NCBI GenBank assembly: GCA_963675435.1
Contig: OY776216.1
Location: 1,550,001 to 1,614,000 of the forward strand
Direction: 5' to 3'
DNA from: Saccharicrinis sp963675435
Lineage (GTDB): Bacteria; Bacteroidota; Bacteroidia; Bacteroidales; Marinilabiliaceae
Length of the DNA: 64,000 nucleotides
Shown piece after piece: positions 51,148-59,495 of the stretch. How positions within the stretch are numbered: the first letter of the stretch is position 1; each line of letters begins with the position of its first letter. A program made the translations under genes and the position numbers. Below the pieces are notes generated by a model. The model ran no database searches, was not told the DNA's origin, and saw only the letters and a program-made list of their open reading frames with translations.

Positions 51148-52086
51148 ATGGGAAGGATGAATTTGGTGCAAAATATATATACTGACTTAATAAAAGACAA
51201 AGCAAAATCGTTAGGATTTGATGACTGTGGTTTTACTAAGGCTGAAGAGCTTAATAAAGATAAAGTGTATCTGAAAAAATGGTTGGGAAATAAAATGCAT
51301 GGAGAAATGCATTATATGGAGAATCATTTTGAGAAGCGAATTGATGCGAGTCATTTGGTTGAAGGTGCCAAAAGTGTTATTGTTTTATTGAAAAATTACT
51401 TTCCTAAAGAAACACAAACTGAGAATGCTCCAGTTATTTCTCGTTATGCATATGGCGAAGATTATCATTTTGTTCTTAAAGACAAGATGAAAGAATTACT
51501 TGATTTTATTAAATCTGAAATTTACCCATTGTTAGAAGGTCGGTGTTTTGTAGATTCTGCTCCTGTTTTAGAAAGAGCTTATGCTGTAAAGGCTGGTTTA
51601 GGCTGGATAGGAAAGAATAGTAATTTAATACATAAACGATTGGGGAGTTATGTGTTTATTTCGGAACTGATAGTTAATTTGGAATTGGATTATGGAACGC
51701 AAATTAAGGAGGCTTGCGGTGGATGTACGAGGTGTATCGATGCTTGTCCTACAGAAGCAATTGTTTCCCCAAAAATAATTGATTCTAATAAATGCATTTC
51801 TTATTTAACAATTGAAAATAGGGGAGAGATACCTGATGTTTTTAAAGGGAAAATGGGAAACCGGATGTATGGATGTGATATTTGTCAGGAGGCTTGTCCC
51901 TGGACATGGAGATCCAGACCACATCAAGAGGATCGTTTTAAACCTAACTCAAAGGTATTAGAAATGACAAAAAGTGATTGGCTAGAATTAACTCAGGAAA
52001 GGTTTTCAGAACTCTTTAAAAACTCCCCGGTAAAAAGAACAAAATACGCAGGTTTAAAGAGGAATATTGATTTTTTAGAGGAATAA
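51148..52086 (+). CDS. queG: Epoxyqueuosine reductase
   Basis: 312 residues from ATG 51148 (51157 is an alternative). The cobalamin-binding N-terminal half includes ISRYAYGEDYHFVLKDKM and FVDSAPVLERAYAVKAGLGW with IGKNSNLIHKRLGSYVFISE. The two [4Fe-4S] motifs CGGCTRCIDACPTEA and CDICQEACPW give all eight cysteines. It performs the last step of queuosine synthesis in tRNA. It lies directly after the Fe-S assembly operon but is separated by a terminator. Confidence 0.94.
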   Translation: MGRMNLVQNIYTDLIKDKAKSLGFDDCGFTKAEELNKDKVYLKKWLGNKMHGEMHYMENHFEKRIDASHLVEGAKSVIVLLKNYFPKETQTENAPVISRYAYGEDYHFVLKDKMKELLDFIKSEIYPLLEGRCFVDSAPVLERAYAVKAGLGWIGKNSNLIHKRLGSYVFISELIVNLELDYGTQIKEACGGCTRCIDACPTEAIVSPKIIDSNKCISYLTIENRGEIPDVFKGKMGNRMYGCDICQEACPWTWRSRPHQEDRFKPNSKVLEMTKSDWLELTQERFSELFKNSPVKRTKYAGLKRNIDFLEE

Positions 52087-52210
52087 TTTATTGAGAACTA
52101 TTTAAAAACAAAATATTGTTATTAAATTTAAAAGAATCTGTTCTTTTTATAGTGCATTTGCACCAAAATTAAGATGTATTAGGGCAGATGTTGAATTTAA
52201 TATTAGTGCA

Positions 52211-53104
52211 ATGAAGAACTATAATCATTCTCCTTTTTATATTTATTCAAAAGATAAAACATTATTACATGGAATGTATTGGCTTCCCACTAGTAATATA
52301 AAGGCTGTAATTTACCTGGTTCATGGACTTGGTGGACATATTGCCAGATTTTCAAATTTTGCTGAAGAATTCTGTAAAAAGAATATTGGTATAATTGGAA
52401 TTGATTTAAGGGGGCATGGTAAATCTCAGGGAAAAAGAGGTGATATAAAAGCTTTAAATATTTTTTATGAAGATATTAAATCTTCGTTAAAGTATTTGCT
52501 TCAGATTGTACAAGAAAATACACCTTTATATATTTATGGTAATAGTATGGGAGGTCCGGTTGCTTTAAAATTTGCCATGGAAAATAAAGCTGTTTTTAAA
52601 GGTGTGATTCTTGCTGCACCTTGGTTTAAGTTGTTTAAACAACCACAGGGTATTAAGCTTACTATTTTAAGGATAATTAGTAAGCTTTTCCCATGTGCAA
52701 CTTTTTCTTCAGGAGTGAAATCTGACGAATTTCGGTCAGATCCCAGAATGCAAAAAGCAGCAAGGACAGATTTGTTAGCTCATAAATATATTTCAGCCAG
52801 GTTGTTTTGCTTTATATATGATTTAGGTTTGGATTTGATATTGAATAAATCCGATGATTTTAGTTTACCTATAATTATATTTCATGGAAATACTGATAAA
52901 GTTACTGATTATAAGTCTTCAATAAGGTATAAAGAAAATAATGTAGAAAATGTAGAGTTTGTTTTATTACCTAACACAAAACATGAAATTCATGTTGAGC
53001 CTGAAAGTGAAAACGTTTTAAATAAAATTGTAACGTGGATTGATAGTAATGAGAGCATCAATCACCAAACGAGTCACAAAATTAAACTAGCCTGTATAGA
53101 ATAA
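52211..53104 (+). CDS. Alpha/beta hydrolase, monoacylglycerol lipase-like (serine aminopeptidase S33 fold)
   Basis: 297 residues. Oxyanion region YLVHGLGGHIARF, DLRGHGKSQGKRGD, nucleophile elbow YGNSMGGPVALKF (Ser ~113), the acid in IIFHGNTDKVTDYKSS, and the catalytic His in LLPNTKHEIHVEPES. Every triad member is visible, so it should be active on an ester or lipid. No signal peptide, so cytoplasmic. Followed after 4 nt by the GSCFA gene, suggesting they work together. Confidence 0.88.
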   Translation: MKNYNHSPFYIYSKDKTLLHGMYWLPTSNIKAVIYLVHGLGGHIARFSNFAEEFCKKNIGIIGIDLRGHGKSQGKRGDIKALNIFYEDIKSSLKYLLQIVQENTPLYIYGNSMGGPVALKFAMENKAVFKGVILAAPWFKLFKQPQGIKLTILRIISKLFPCATFSSGVKSDEFRSDPRMQKAARTDLLAHKYISARLFCFIYDLGLDLILNKSDDFSLPIIIFHGNTDKVTDYKSSIRYKENNVENVEFVLLPNTKHEIHVEPESENVLNKIVTWIDSNESINHQTSHKIKLACIE

Positions 53105-53108
53105 TATA

Positions 53109-54095
53109 ATGAGTAGTTTTAGAACAGAAATACATCCTAAAAATATTGCTGATAAAATAGAATATGACTCTAAAATAATGTTTTTAGGATCGTGCTTTGC
53201 AACTAATATAGGAGAAAAGTTTAAAAATGCACGATTAAATAGTATGGTTAATCCTTATGGGGTTATTTATAATCCTATGAGTGTTGATAAAACGCTAAAG
53301 GCAATAGTAAATAATAGAACCTTTGTGAGTGAAGACTTGCATTTTTTTGGTGATCATTGGCATAGTTTTTCCCATCATAGTTCATTCTCCGATAGAGATA
53401 AGGAAAAGTGTCTGCAAAAGATGAATGAAAATAATGCATTAGCTCACAATTATTTAAAAAGTTGTAAGTATTTATTTATCACATTTGGAACTGCATGGGT
53501 ATATCAATGGATAGAAGATGAAGAAATCGTTTCTAATTGTCATAAATATCCATCTAAAAGCTTTAATCGATACATTTTAAATGTGGATGAGATAGTAACG
53601 GCCTATAAAAAGTTATTAACCAAGTTGTTGGTTTTTAATCCAAAGCTTAAAATAGTATTTACGGTTAGTCCAGTGCGGCATTTTAAGGATGGCGCACATG
53701 CAAATCAGATTAGTAAATCTACTTTGTTGTTAGCGGTTGATAGTATTGTTGAGCAATTTGAAAGTTGCGATTATTTTCCTGCTTATGAGCTATTATTAGA
53801 TGATTTACGAGATTATCGGTTCTATGATATAGATATGGTGCATCCTAATAGTCTTGCAATAGACTATATTTGGCGAAAGTTAGAAAGTTGCTTTTTTTCC
53901 ACTAAAACATTGGATTATATTAAGGAGATGCATAAATTAGTAAACGCATTAGGGCACAGACCCTATGATTCATCTTCAGAATCGCATCAAATTTTTCTTA
54001 ATAAACAGATTGAGAAAATAAATTATCTTAAAAATAAATATCCCGAAGTGGATTTAAGTTCGGATTTAAGTTATTTCAAAAGTAAAATAATTTGA
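53109..54095 (+). CDS. GSCFA-domain protein
   Basis: 328 residues. The name-giving motif GSCFATNIGEKF (~27-38) starts a fold related to SGNH/GDSL hydrolases, with NPYGVIYNPMS, FITFGTAWVY, FTVSPVRHFKDGAHANQ and the late DMVHPNSLAIDYIW (candidate Asp-x-x-His catalytic pair). The family is common in Bacteroidota and has no established substrate. Coupling with the neighbouring lipase-like gene (4 nt spacing) suggests ester chemistry on a shared substrate, but this is inference. Confidence 0.88.
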   Translation: MSSFRTEIHPKNIADKIEYDSKIMFLGSCFATNIGEKFKNARLNSMVNPYGVIYNPMSVDKTLKAIVNNRTFVSEDLHFFGDHWHSFSHHSSFSDRDKEKCLQKMNENNALAHNYLKSCKYLFITFGTAWVYQWIEDEEIVSNCHKYPSKSFNRYILNVDEIVTAYKKLLTKLLVFNPKLKIVFTVSPVRHFKDGAHANQISKSTLLLAVDSIVEQFESCDYFPAYELLLDDLRDYRFYDIDMVHPNSLAIDYIWRKLESCFFSTKTLDYIKEMHKLVNALGHRPYDSSSESHQIFLNKQIEKINYLKNKYPEVDLSSDLSYFKSKII

Positions 54096-54435
54096 ATCCT
54101 TGTTATTTATTCTTAAATAATTACAAATTGATATTAAATAATGGATTTTGATTATTATTTATAATAAATTTAGGATGATTTAGAGATGTAAATATCTAGA
54201 GAGTTAATTAATTATTGTTGAACCTTTAAATATCATAATTGAGTTTTCGTGACTAGGTTAAGGGTTATTTTAAAACCTAAGTTGATCTAAAACACCCCGG
54301 ATTAAATATTTTGTATGAGTGAAGTATCTTAAGTGAAATGACAATCTCTATTTGAGGGTTTAGGTAATTTTTTACTTCATATATTAGGTGATATTAAAAA
54401 TAAAATATAACATGAAATAAACAAATAATTTGTAA
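54096..54435. other. Intergenic region ahead of the glycogen cluster
   Basis: 340 bp of very AT-rich sequence. No ORF, RNA gene or clear terminator is seen. It must contain the promoter and any control site of the glycogen operon, but no box stands out by eye. Confidence 0.5.
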
Positions 54436-56367
54436 ATGTCCTATCTAACTTTTGAAAAATCCAAATTAATCAACCTGGAACAATCTCTGTACAAAGAGAT
54501 TCTTCGAACCAATCGGGCAGGCTCATATTCGAGTTCAAGTATTATAGGTTGTAATACACGGAAATATCATGGTTTACTGGTATGTCCGTTAGCCGATTTT
54601 AACATGATGCGTCATGTGTTTTTAAGTTCTCTTGATGTTACCGTAATTCAGCACGATAAGGAGTTTAATCTTGGTATACATAAGTATAATAAAAACCATT
54701 ATGAACCTAAAGGGCATAAATATATCAGAGAACTGGAATTTGATGTAATCCCTCGTAAAATTTATCGAGTAGGTGGAGTTTTGTTGGCTGTTGAAGAAGT
54801 ATTGGTTGAAAAACAAGAAAGAGTTTTACTTAAATATACCTTATTAGAAGCTAATTCCGACACCAAATTAAAATTAAAACCCTTTTTAGCAAACAGGAGT
54901 GTTCATGAATTGACACACGAGAATATGTCTGTTAATACCAAATATTCTCGCATAAAAAATGGAATAGGTATTCAAATGTATCCGAAATTGCCTAAACTTT
55001 ATATGCAACTGTCAAAAGAAAATGAATTTGTAGCTAATCCGTGTTGGTATAAAGGAATTGAATATTTTAAAGAACAGCACAGAGGTTATCACTATAAAGA
55101 AGATTTATATGTACCTGGATATTTTGAGATAGATATAAAGAAAGGTGAGAGCGTTATTTTTTCAGCTTCACTTACAAGTCATAAACCAGGAAATTTTGAT
55201 TTAAGATTTGAGAAGGAAGTGGAAAAACGAATTCCAAGAGATAGTGTTTATAATAACCTGTTGAATTCAGCACAGCAATTTTTTGTACAGAATGGAAAAG
55301 GAATTACTATGGTGGCTGGCTATCATTGGTATAGTGAGCGACTTAGAGATACATTGATTTCTGTTCCACAATTAACAGATGCTTTAGGAGATGCTGATCT
55401 CTTTATTGAAGTTTTAGACACTATCGTAAAAAAACTAACGAAAACAATAAAGGACAAGGAAACCCGGAGCTTAACAGAGGCAGATACACCGCTATGGTTT
55501 TTCTGGACAATTCAGCAATGTTGGGATAAATCTTGTGTAGATAAGTTTTGGACCAAATATTACGATTTCCTAAAACTGGTTATCAAGGCTTATTTATCCG
55601 GACGGTTTGAAAATGTAAAAATTGATGATAAGGGCTTGGTTGTTATTTCCGATGAGGATGTACCATTAACATGGATGAACGGAATGGTTGATGGTAAACC
55701 GGTAACACCAAGAAATGGTGCATGTGTAGAAATAAATGCGCTTTGGTATAATGCATTAAACTTATTTTTAGATTTAGCTAAAGAACAAAAGAAAGATGCC
55801 AGCTTGATTAAAGAAATCAAGATCACATTAGAAAAATTAGATGTTTCGTTTATAGATACTTTTTGGAATGAAGATCAACAATGTTTGTATGACTTGGTTG
55901 ATGGAGATTTTAAAGATGCTGTAATAAGACCGAATCAAATATTTGCTACTGCATTTGATTATTCACCTTTAAGCAATGAGCAAAAGAAAGGTATTATTGA
56001 TGTTGCAAAAGAAGAGTTATTAACTCCTAAGGGGCTAAGAACACTATCTCCTAAAAATCCTCAATATCAGGGATCAATGGAGGGGATTGCGCATAAAAGA
56101 GAATTTGGTTTGCATCAGGGTGCTGTTTGGCCTTGGTTAATATCCTTTTATGCAGAAGGTTACCTAAAACTTCATAAGCAAAGTGGTATCAGTCACATAA
56201 AGCGAATTGCAGATAATTTTGAAGAAGAAATGACAGAACATTGTATTGGTACCCTGTCAGAGTATTATAATGGAAATCCACCTCAAAGAGGTAAAGGTGC
56301 TGTAAGTATGGCGTGGAATGTAGCTGGTGTTCTTAAAATTCTTAAACTAATCGAAAAATATAGTTAA
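54436..56367 (+). CDS. Glycogen debranching enzyme (amylo-alpha-1,6-glucosidase, GH133-like)
   Basis: 643 residues. The N-terminal GDE_N beta-domain (~15-250) starts with LYKEILRTNRAGSYSSSSII and CNTRKYHGLL, typical of bacterial and archaeal debranching proteins. The C-terminal (alpha/alpha)6 barrel (~270-643) has AGYHWYSERLRDTLISVPQL, TEADTPLWFFWTIQQCWDKS and PNQIFATAFDYSPL. Acidic residues in the expected places (RDT; TEAD) suggest an active glucosidase that trims alpha-1,6 branches. One nucleotide separates its stop codon from the next gene. Confidence 0.93.
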   Translation: MSYLTFEKSKLINLEQSLYKEILRTNRAGSYSSSSIIGCNTRKYHGLLVCPLADFNMMRHVFLSSLDVTVIQHDKEFNLGIHKYNKNHYEPKGHKYIRELEFDVIPRKIYRVGGVLLAVEEVLVEKQERVLLKYTLLEANSDTKLKLKPFLANRSVHELTHENMSVNTKYSRIKNGIGIQMYPKLPKLYMQLSKENEFVANPCWYKGIEYFKEQHRGYHYKEDLYVPGYFEIDIKKGESVIFSASLTSHKPGNFDLRFEKEVEKRIPRDSVYNNLLNSAQQFFVQNGKGITMVAGYHWYSERLRDTLISVPQLTDALGDADLFIEVLDTIVKKLTKTIKDKETRSLTEADTPLWFFWTIQQCWDKSCVDKFWTKYYDFLKLVIKAYLSGRFENVKIDDKGLVVISDEDVPLTWMNGMVDGKPVTPRNGACVEINALWYNALNLFLDLAKEQKKDASLIKEIKITLEKLDVSFIDTFWNEDQQCLYDLVDGDFKDAVIRPNQIFATAFDYSPLSNEQKKGIIDVAKEELLTPKGLRTLSPKNPQYQGSMEGIAHKREFGLHQGAVWPWLISFYAEGYLKLHKQSGISHIKRIADNFEEEMTEHCIGTLSEYYNGNPPQRGKGAVSMAWNVAGVLKILKLIEKYS

Positions 56368-56368
56368 T

Positions 56369-57661
56369 ATGAGGGTATTAATGTTTGGCTGGGAGTTTCC
56401 TCCTCATATTACAGGTGGGCTCGGAACAGCATGTTATGGCTTAACAAGAGGATTGTCGCATGTAGAGGATCTTGATGTACTATTTGTTGTGCCAAAAGCT
56501 TATGGAGATGAAGATCAAACTTCAATTCAACTTGTTGGAGCAAATAATATCTCTGTTCGTCAGAGAAAGATAGACTTTAAAAAGTTTCAAAAAGAAATGG
56601 ATTATATTGAGGTGGATACTCATATAATACCATACGTGGATCCTGATGATTATTACAAATTAACCAAAGTAAAAGTTGACGGAGAAAAAAAGATTGTTCA
56701 TACTAATGAGGAAGGTAAGATTGATTTCTCAGGAAAGTATGGTGCTAATCTATTACAAGAAATATCTAATTATGCTCTTGTGGCAGGAGTAATTGCTCAG
56801 GATAACGAATTTGATGTGATTCATGCGCACGATTGGTTAGCTTATCCAGCTGGAATTGCAGCTAAAGAAGCAAGTGGAAAACCATTAGTTGTTCACGTGC
56901 ATGCAACCGATTTTGATCGAAGCGGAGGTAGTGTAAATCCTGCCGTTTTTGAGATTGAGAAAAGAGGACTTGATGCAGCGGACAAAGTAATTACAGTAAG
57001 TAATTTAACAAGAAATATTGTTGTTGAAAAATATGGTGTCGACCCAGATAAAGTTGTTACTGTTTATAATGCAGTAGAACCTAAAGAAATGTCGGTTGAT
57101 AATCCAATTAAAAAGAATAAAGATGAGAAAATTGTTACATTTTTAGGTAGAATCACGATGCAAAAAGGGCCTGAATATTTCATTGAGGCAGCGTATCGTG
57201 TTTTGCAAAAAATGGACAATGTAAGGTTTGTTATGGCAGGAAGTGGTGATATGATGGAGAAAATGATTCGTAGAGCTGCTGAACTTAAGATTACAGATAA
57301 ATTTCATTTTACAGGATTCTTAAAGGGTGAGGAAGTGTTTACAATGTTGCGCATGAGTGATTTGTATGTTATGCCTTCTGTTTCAGAACCCTTTGGTATT
57401 TCACCGTTAGAGGCCATGCAAAGTAATGTACCAGTATTAATCTCTTATCAATCAGGAGTTGCTGAAATTCTTAATCATGCGATTAAAACCAATTTTTGGG
57501 ATATTGATGCAATGGCTGATGCTATTTACGGTGTGCTTAAATACCCATCTCTTCCTTCTATGTTTATTAAGCATGGAAAAAGTGAAGTAGAAGCACTAAA
57601 ATGGGAAGATTCTGCAGTTAAAGTGAAGCATGTTTATGATTCTGTAGTACCCAACTTATAA
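56369..57661 (+). CDS. GT4-family glycosyltransferase of the glycogen cluster
   Basis: 430 residues with the GT-B fold. The N-terminal MFGWEFPPHITGGLGTACYG is the acceptor-side glycine loop of starch/glycogen synthase-like enzymes; DVIHAHDWLAYPAGIAAK follows. The C-terminal nucleotide-sugar domain has FLGRITMQKGPEYFIEAAYR and the E-x7-E motif in PSVSEPFGISPLEAMQSNVP. It probably adds glucose to an alpha-glucan or starts chains. It is tightly packed between the debranching enzyme and GH57 genes. The donor (UDP- or ADP-glucose) cannot be told. Confidence 0.9.
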   Translation: MRVLMFGWEFPPHITGGLGTACYGLTRGLSHVEDLDVLFVVPKAYGDEDQTSIQLVGANNISVRQRKIDFKKFQKEMDYIEVDTHIIPYVDPDDYYKLTKVKVDGEKKIVHTNEEGKIDFSGKYGANLLQEISNYALVAGVIAQDNEFDVIHAHDWLAYPAGIAAKEASGKPLVVHVHATDFDRSGGSVNPAVFEIEKRGLDAADKVITVSNLTRNIVVEKYGVDPDKVVTVYNAVEPKEMSVDNPIKKNKDEKIVTFLGRITMQKGPEYFIEAAYRVLQKMDNVRFVMAGSGDMMEKMIRRAAELKITDKFHFTGFLKGEEVFTMLRMSDLYVMPSVSEPFGISPLEAMQSNVPVLISYQSGVAEILNHAIKTNFWDIDAMADAIYGVLKYPSLPSMFIKHGKSEVEALKWEDSAVKVKHVYDSVVPNL

Positions 57662-57688
57662 CTCTAACCTTAAAATCTTTTTAATATT

Positions 57689-59023
57689 ATGAAAACCATA
57701 TGTTTATATTTTCAAGTTCATCAACCATTTCGTTTTCGACGATATCGCTTTTTTGATATAGGGAATAATCATTATTACTATGATGACTATACCAATGAAA
57801 GTCTATTGATGAAGATTTCACAGAAGTGTTATCTTCCAACAAATAAATTGTTATTAAAATTAATTCAAGCAAATAAAGGTAAGTTTAAGCTTGCATTTTC
57901 GATTTCGGGTATAGCAATCAAGCAATTTCAGATTTATGCTCCGGAAGTAATTGAAAGTTTTCAGGAACTTGCTGCTACGGGACAAGTTGAATTTTTAGCA
58001 GAAACGTATTGTCATTCTTTAGTTTCACTTAAAGATAAAACTGAGTTTGAACGTCAAGTTAACATGCAGGTGGACTTGGTGAAAGAATTGTTTAATCAGG
58101 AACCAAAGGTTTTTAGAAATACTGAATTAATATATTCGGATGAAATGGGTGACATGGTTTATAAAATGGGTTATAAAGCTATGTTAACAGAGGGTGCGAA
58201 ACATGTGTTGGGATGGAAGAGTCCAAATTACCTGTATTGCAACAGTATCAACCCTAAATTAAAAGTACTGCTTAAAAACTTTGAATTAAGTGATGACATT
58301 GCCTTTCGTTTTAGTAACCAAGGGTGGAATGAATATCCATTAACACCAGCAAAATATGCACAATGGATTAAGGATCTGGATCCAAAATCTGAGGTGATCA
58401 ATTTATTTATGGATTATGAAACTTTCGGAGAACATCAATGGAAAGAAACCGGAATCTTTGAATTCCTGGAAGGTCTCCCTGCAGAGATTCTGAAGCACAA
58501 GGAGTTTTCTTTTTCAACACCTTCTGAGGTAGCAGACAATTTACAACCTATTTCTTCAGTTAATGTTCCTTATCCTATTTCGTGGGCAGATGAAGAAAGA
58601 GATCTTACAGCCTGGCTAGGAAATGAAATGCAGGAAGAAGCGTTTAATAAATTGTATGCACTATTACCTAAGATGCAAAAGTGTGATGATCCTAAATTAA
58701 ATGATGACTGGACATACCTACAGGCCAGCGATCATTTTTACTATATGTGTACTAAATACTTTTCAGATGGAGATGTACATGCATACTTTAATCCGTACGA
58801 GTCACCTTATCAGGCATTTATTAACTACATGAATATCTTAAGTGATTTTACACTTCGATTAAATGCAGCAGTTCCGGAAAGTGCAGAAGATGAAAACCTA
58901 TCTAATTTAACACAAATGTTAGATCAGAAAGAGGCTAGAATTGCCGAACTGGAAGCAAGTATTAAGAAAATGAGAGATAAGGATAAAAGGAAAAAATCTA
59001 AATCAAAGGAAAAAATCATATAA
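57689..59023 (+). CDS. GH57-family alpha-glucan hydrolase/transferase
   Basis: 444 residues. GH57 motifs in order: YFQVHQPFRFRRYRFFDIG (motif 1 HQP), VEFLAETYCHSL, FRNTELIYSDEMGDMVYKMG (nucleophile Glu region), and INLFMDYETFGEHQWKETG (acid/base Asp region). A C-terminal helix (~415-444) is a strongly charged coiled coil rich in Lys/Glu. Members act as alpha-amylase, amylopullulanase or branching enzyme; with no GH13 branching enzyme in the cluster, a branching or amylase role is open. It lies 27 nt after the GT4 gene. Confidence 0.93.
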   Translation: MKTICLYFQVHQPFRFRRYRFFDIGNNHYYYDDYTNESLLMKISQKCYLPTNKLLLKLIQANKGKFKLAFSISGIAIKQFQIYAPEVIESFQELAATGQVEFLAETYCHSLVSLKDKTEFERQVNMQVDLVKELFNQEPKVFRNTELIYSDEMGDMVYKMGYKAMLTEGAKHVLGWKSPNYLYCNSINPKLKVLLKNFELSDDIAFRFSNQGWNEYPLTPAKYAQWIKDLDPKSEVINLFMDYETFGEHQWKETGIFEFLEGLPAEILKHKEFSFSTPSEVADNLQPISSVNVPYPISWADEERDLTAWLGNEMQEEAFNKLYALLPKMQKCDDPKLNDDWTYLQASDHFYYMCTKYFSDGDVHAYFNPYESPYQAFINYMNILSDFTLRLNAAVPESAEDENLSNLTQMLDQKEARIAELEASIKKMRDKDKRKKSKSKEKII

Positions 59024-59031
59024 TTTCAAGT

Positions 59032-59062
59032 AACTCTGGCTCTTAACCAAGAGTCAGAGTTT
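59032..59062 (+). terminator. Stem-loop after the GH57 gene
   Basis: AACTCTGGCTCTT-AACC-AAGAGTCAGAGTT, a strong hairpin with one mismatch, followed by TAATTAAG rather than a T-run. Perhaps a weak terminator or mRNA-stability element that lowers expression of the downstream genes. Confidence 0.6.
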
Positions 59063-59104
59063 AATTAAGCCTATATATTTCTTATTAAATAAACAGAGAA
59101 AATT

Positions 59105-59416
59105 ATGAGCATTAAAAAGCAGTTTTTAAAAAGTAAACCTGAATGTAAGGTTACTTTCAAATTTACAAAAAAAGATGGTGAAGAACCTCAGTCAGTTAAG
59201 GTAATCGGAGATTTCAATAATTGGGATACTACGGTTGAACCTATGAAACCTTTAAAATCTGGTGATTTTACTCAAACAATTAATTTAAGTAGCGGTTCTG
59301 AATTTCAGTTCAGGTATTTGATTAATGATCGTACTTGGGTAAATGATGATGAAGCTGATACTTTTATTGATAACGGAATGGGTACCTCTGAAAAAAATGG
59401 AGTACTACAACTTTAA
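59105..59416 (+). CDS. Stand-alone CBM48/isoamylase N-terminal-like glycogen-binding protein
   Basis: 103 residues, essentially one immunoglobulin-like domain of the CBM48 type: CKVTFKFTKKDGEEPQSVKV, GDFNNWDTTVEPMKPL (the diagnostic 'GDFNxW') and FQFRYLINDRTWVNDDEADT. No catalytic domain and no signal peptide. It resembles the glycogen-binding domain of AMPK beta subunits and could tether the neighbouring enzymes to the glycogen granule. It lies between GH57 and the synthase-phosphorylase fusion. Confidence 0.9.
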   Translation: MSIKKQFLKSKPECKVTFKFTKKDGEEPQSVKVIGDFNNWDTTVEPMKPLKSGDFTQTINLSSGSEFQFRYLINDRTWVNDDEADTFIDNGMGTSEKNGVLQL

Positions 59417-59495
59417 CCCAAGCTTTCGTTAATCAAATTACGACTCTCTTTAAACGGTGAGATACCGCAAATACAATTTATTATTCAAAGAAAAA

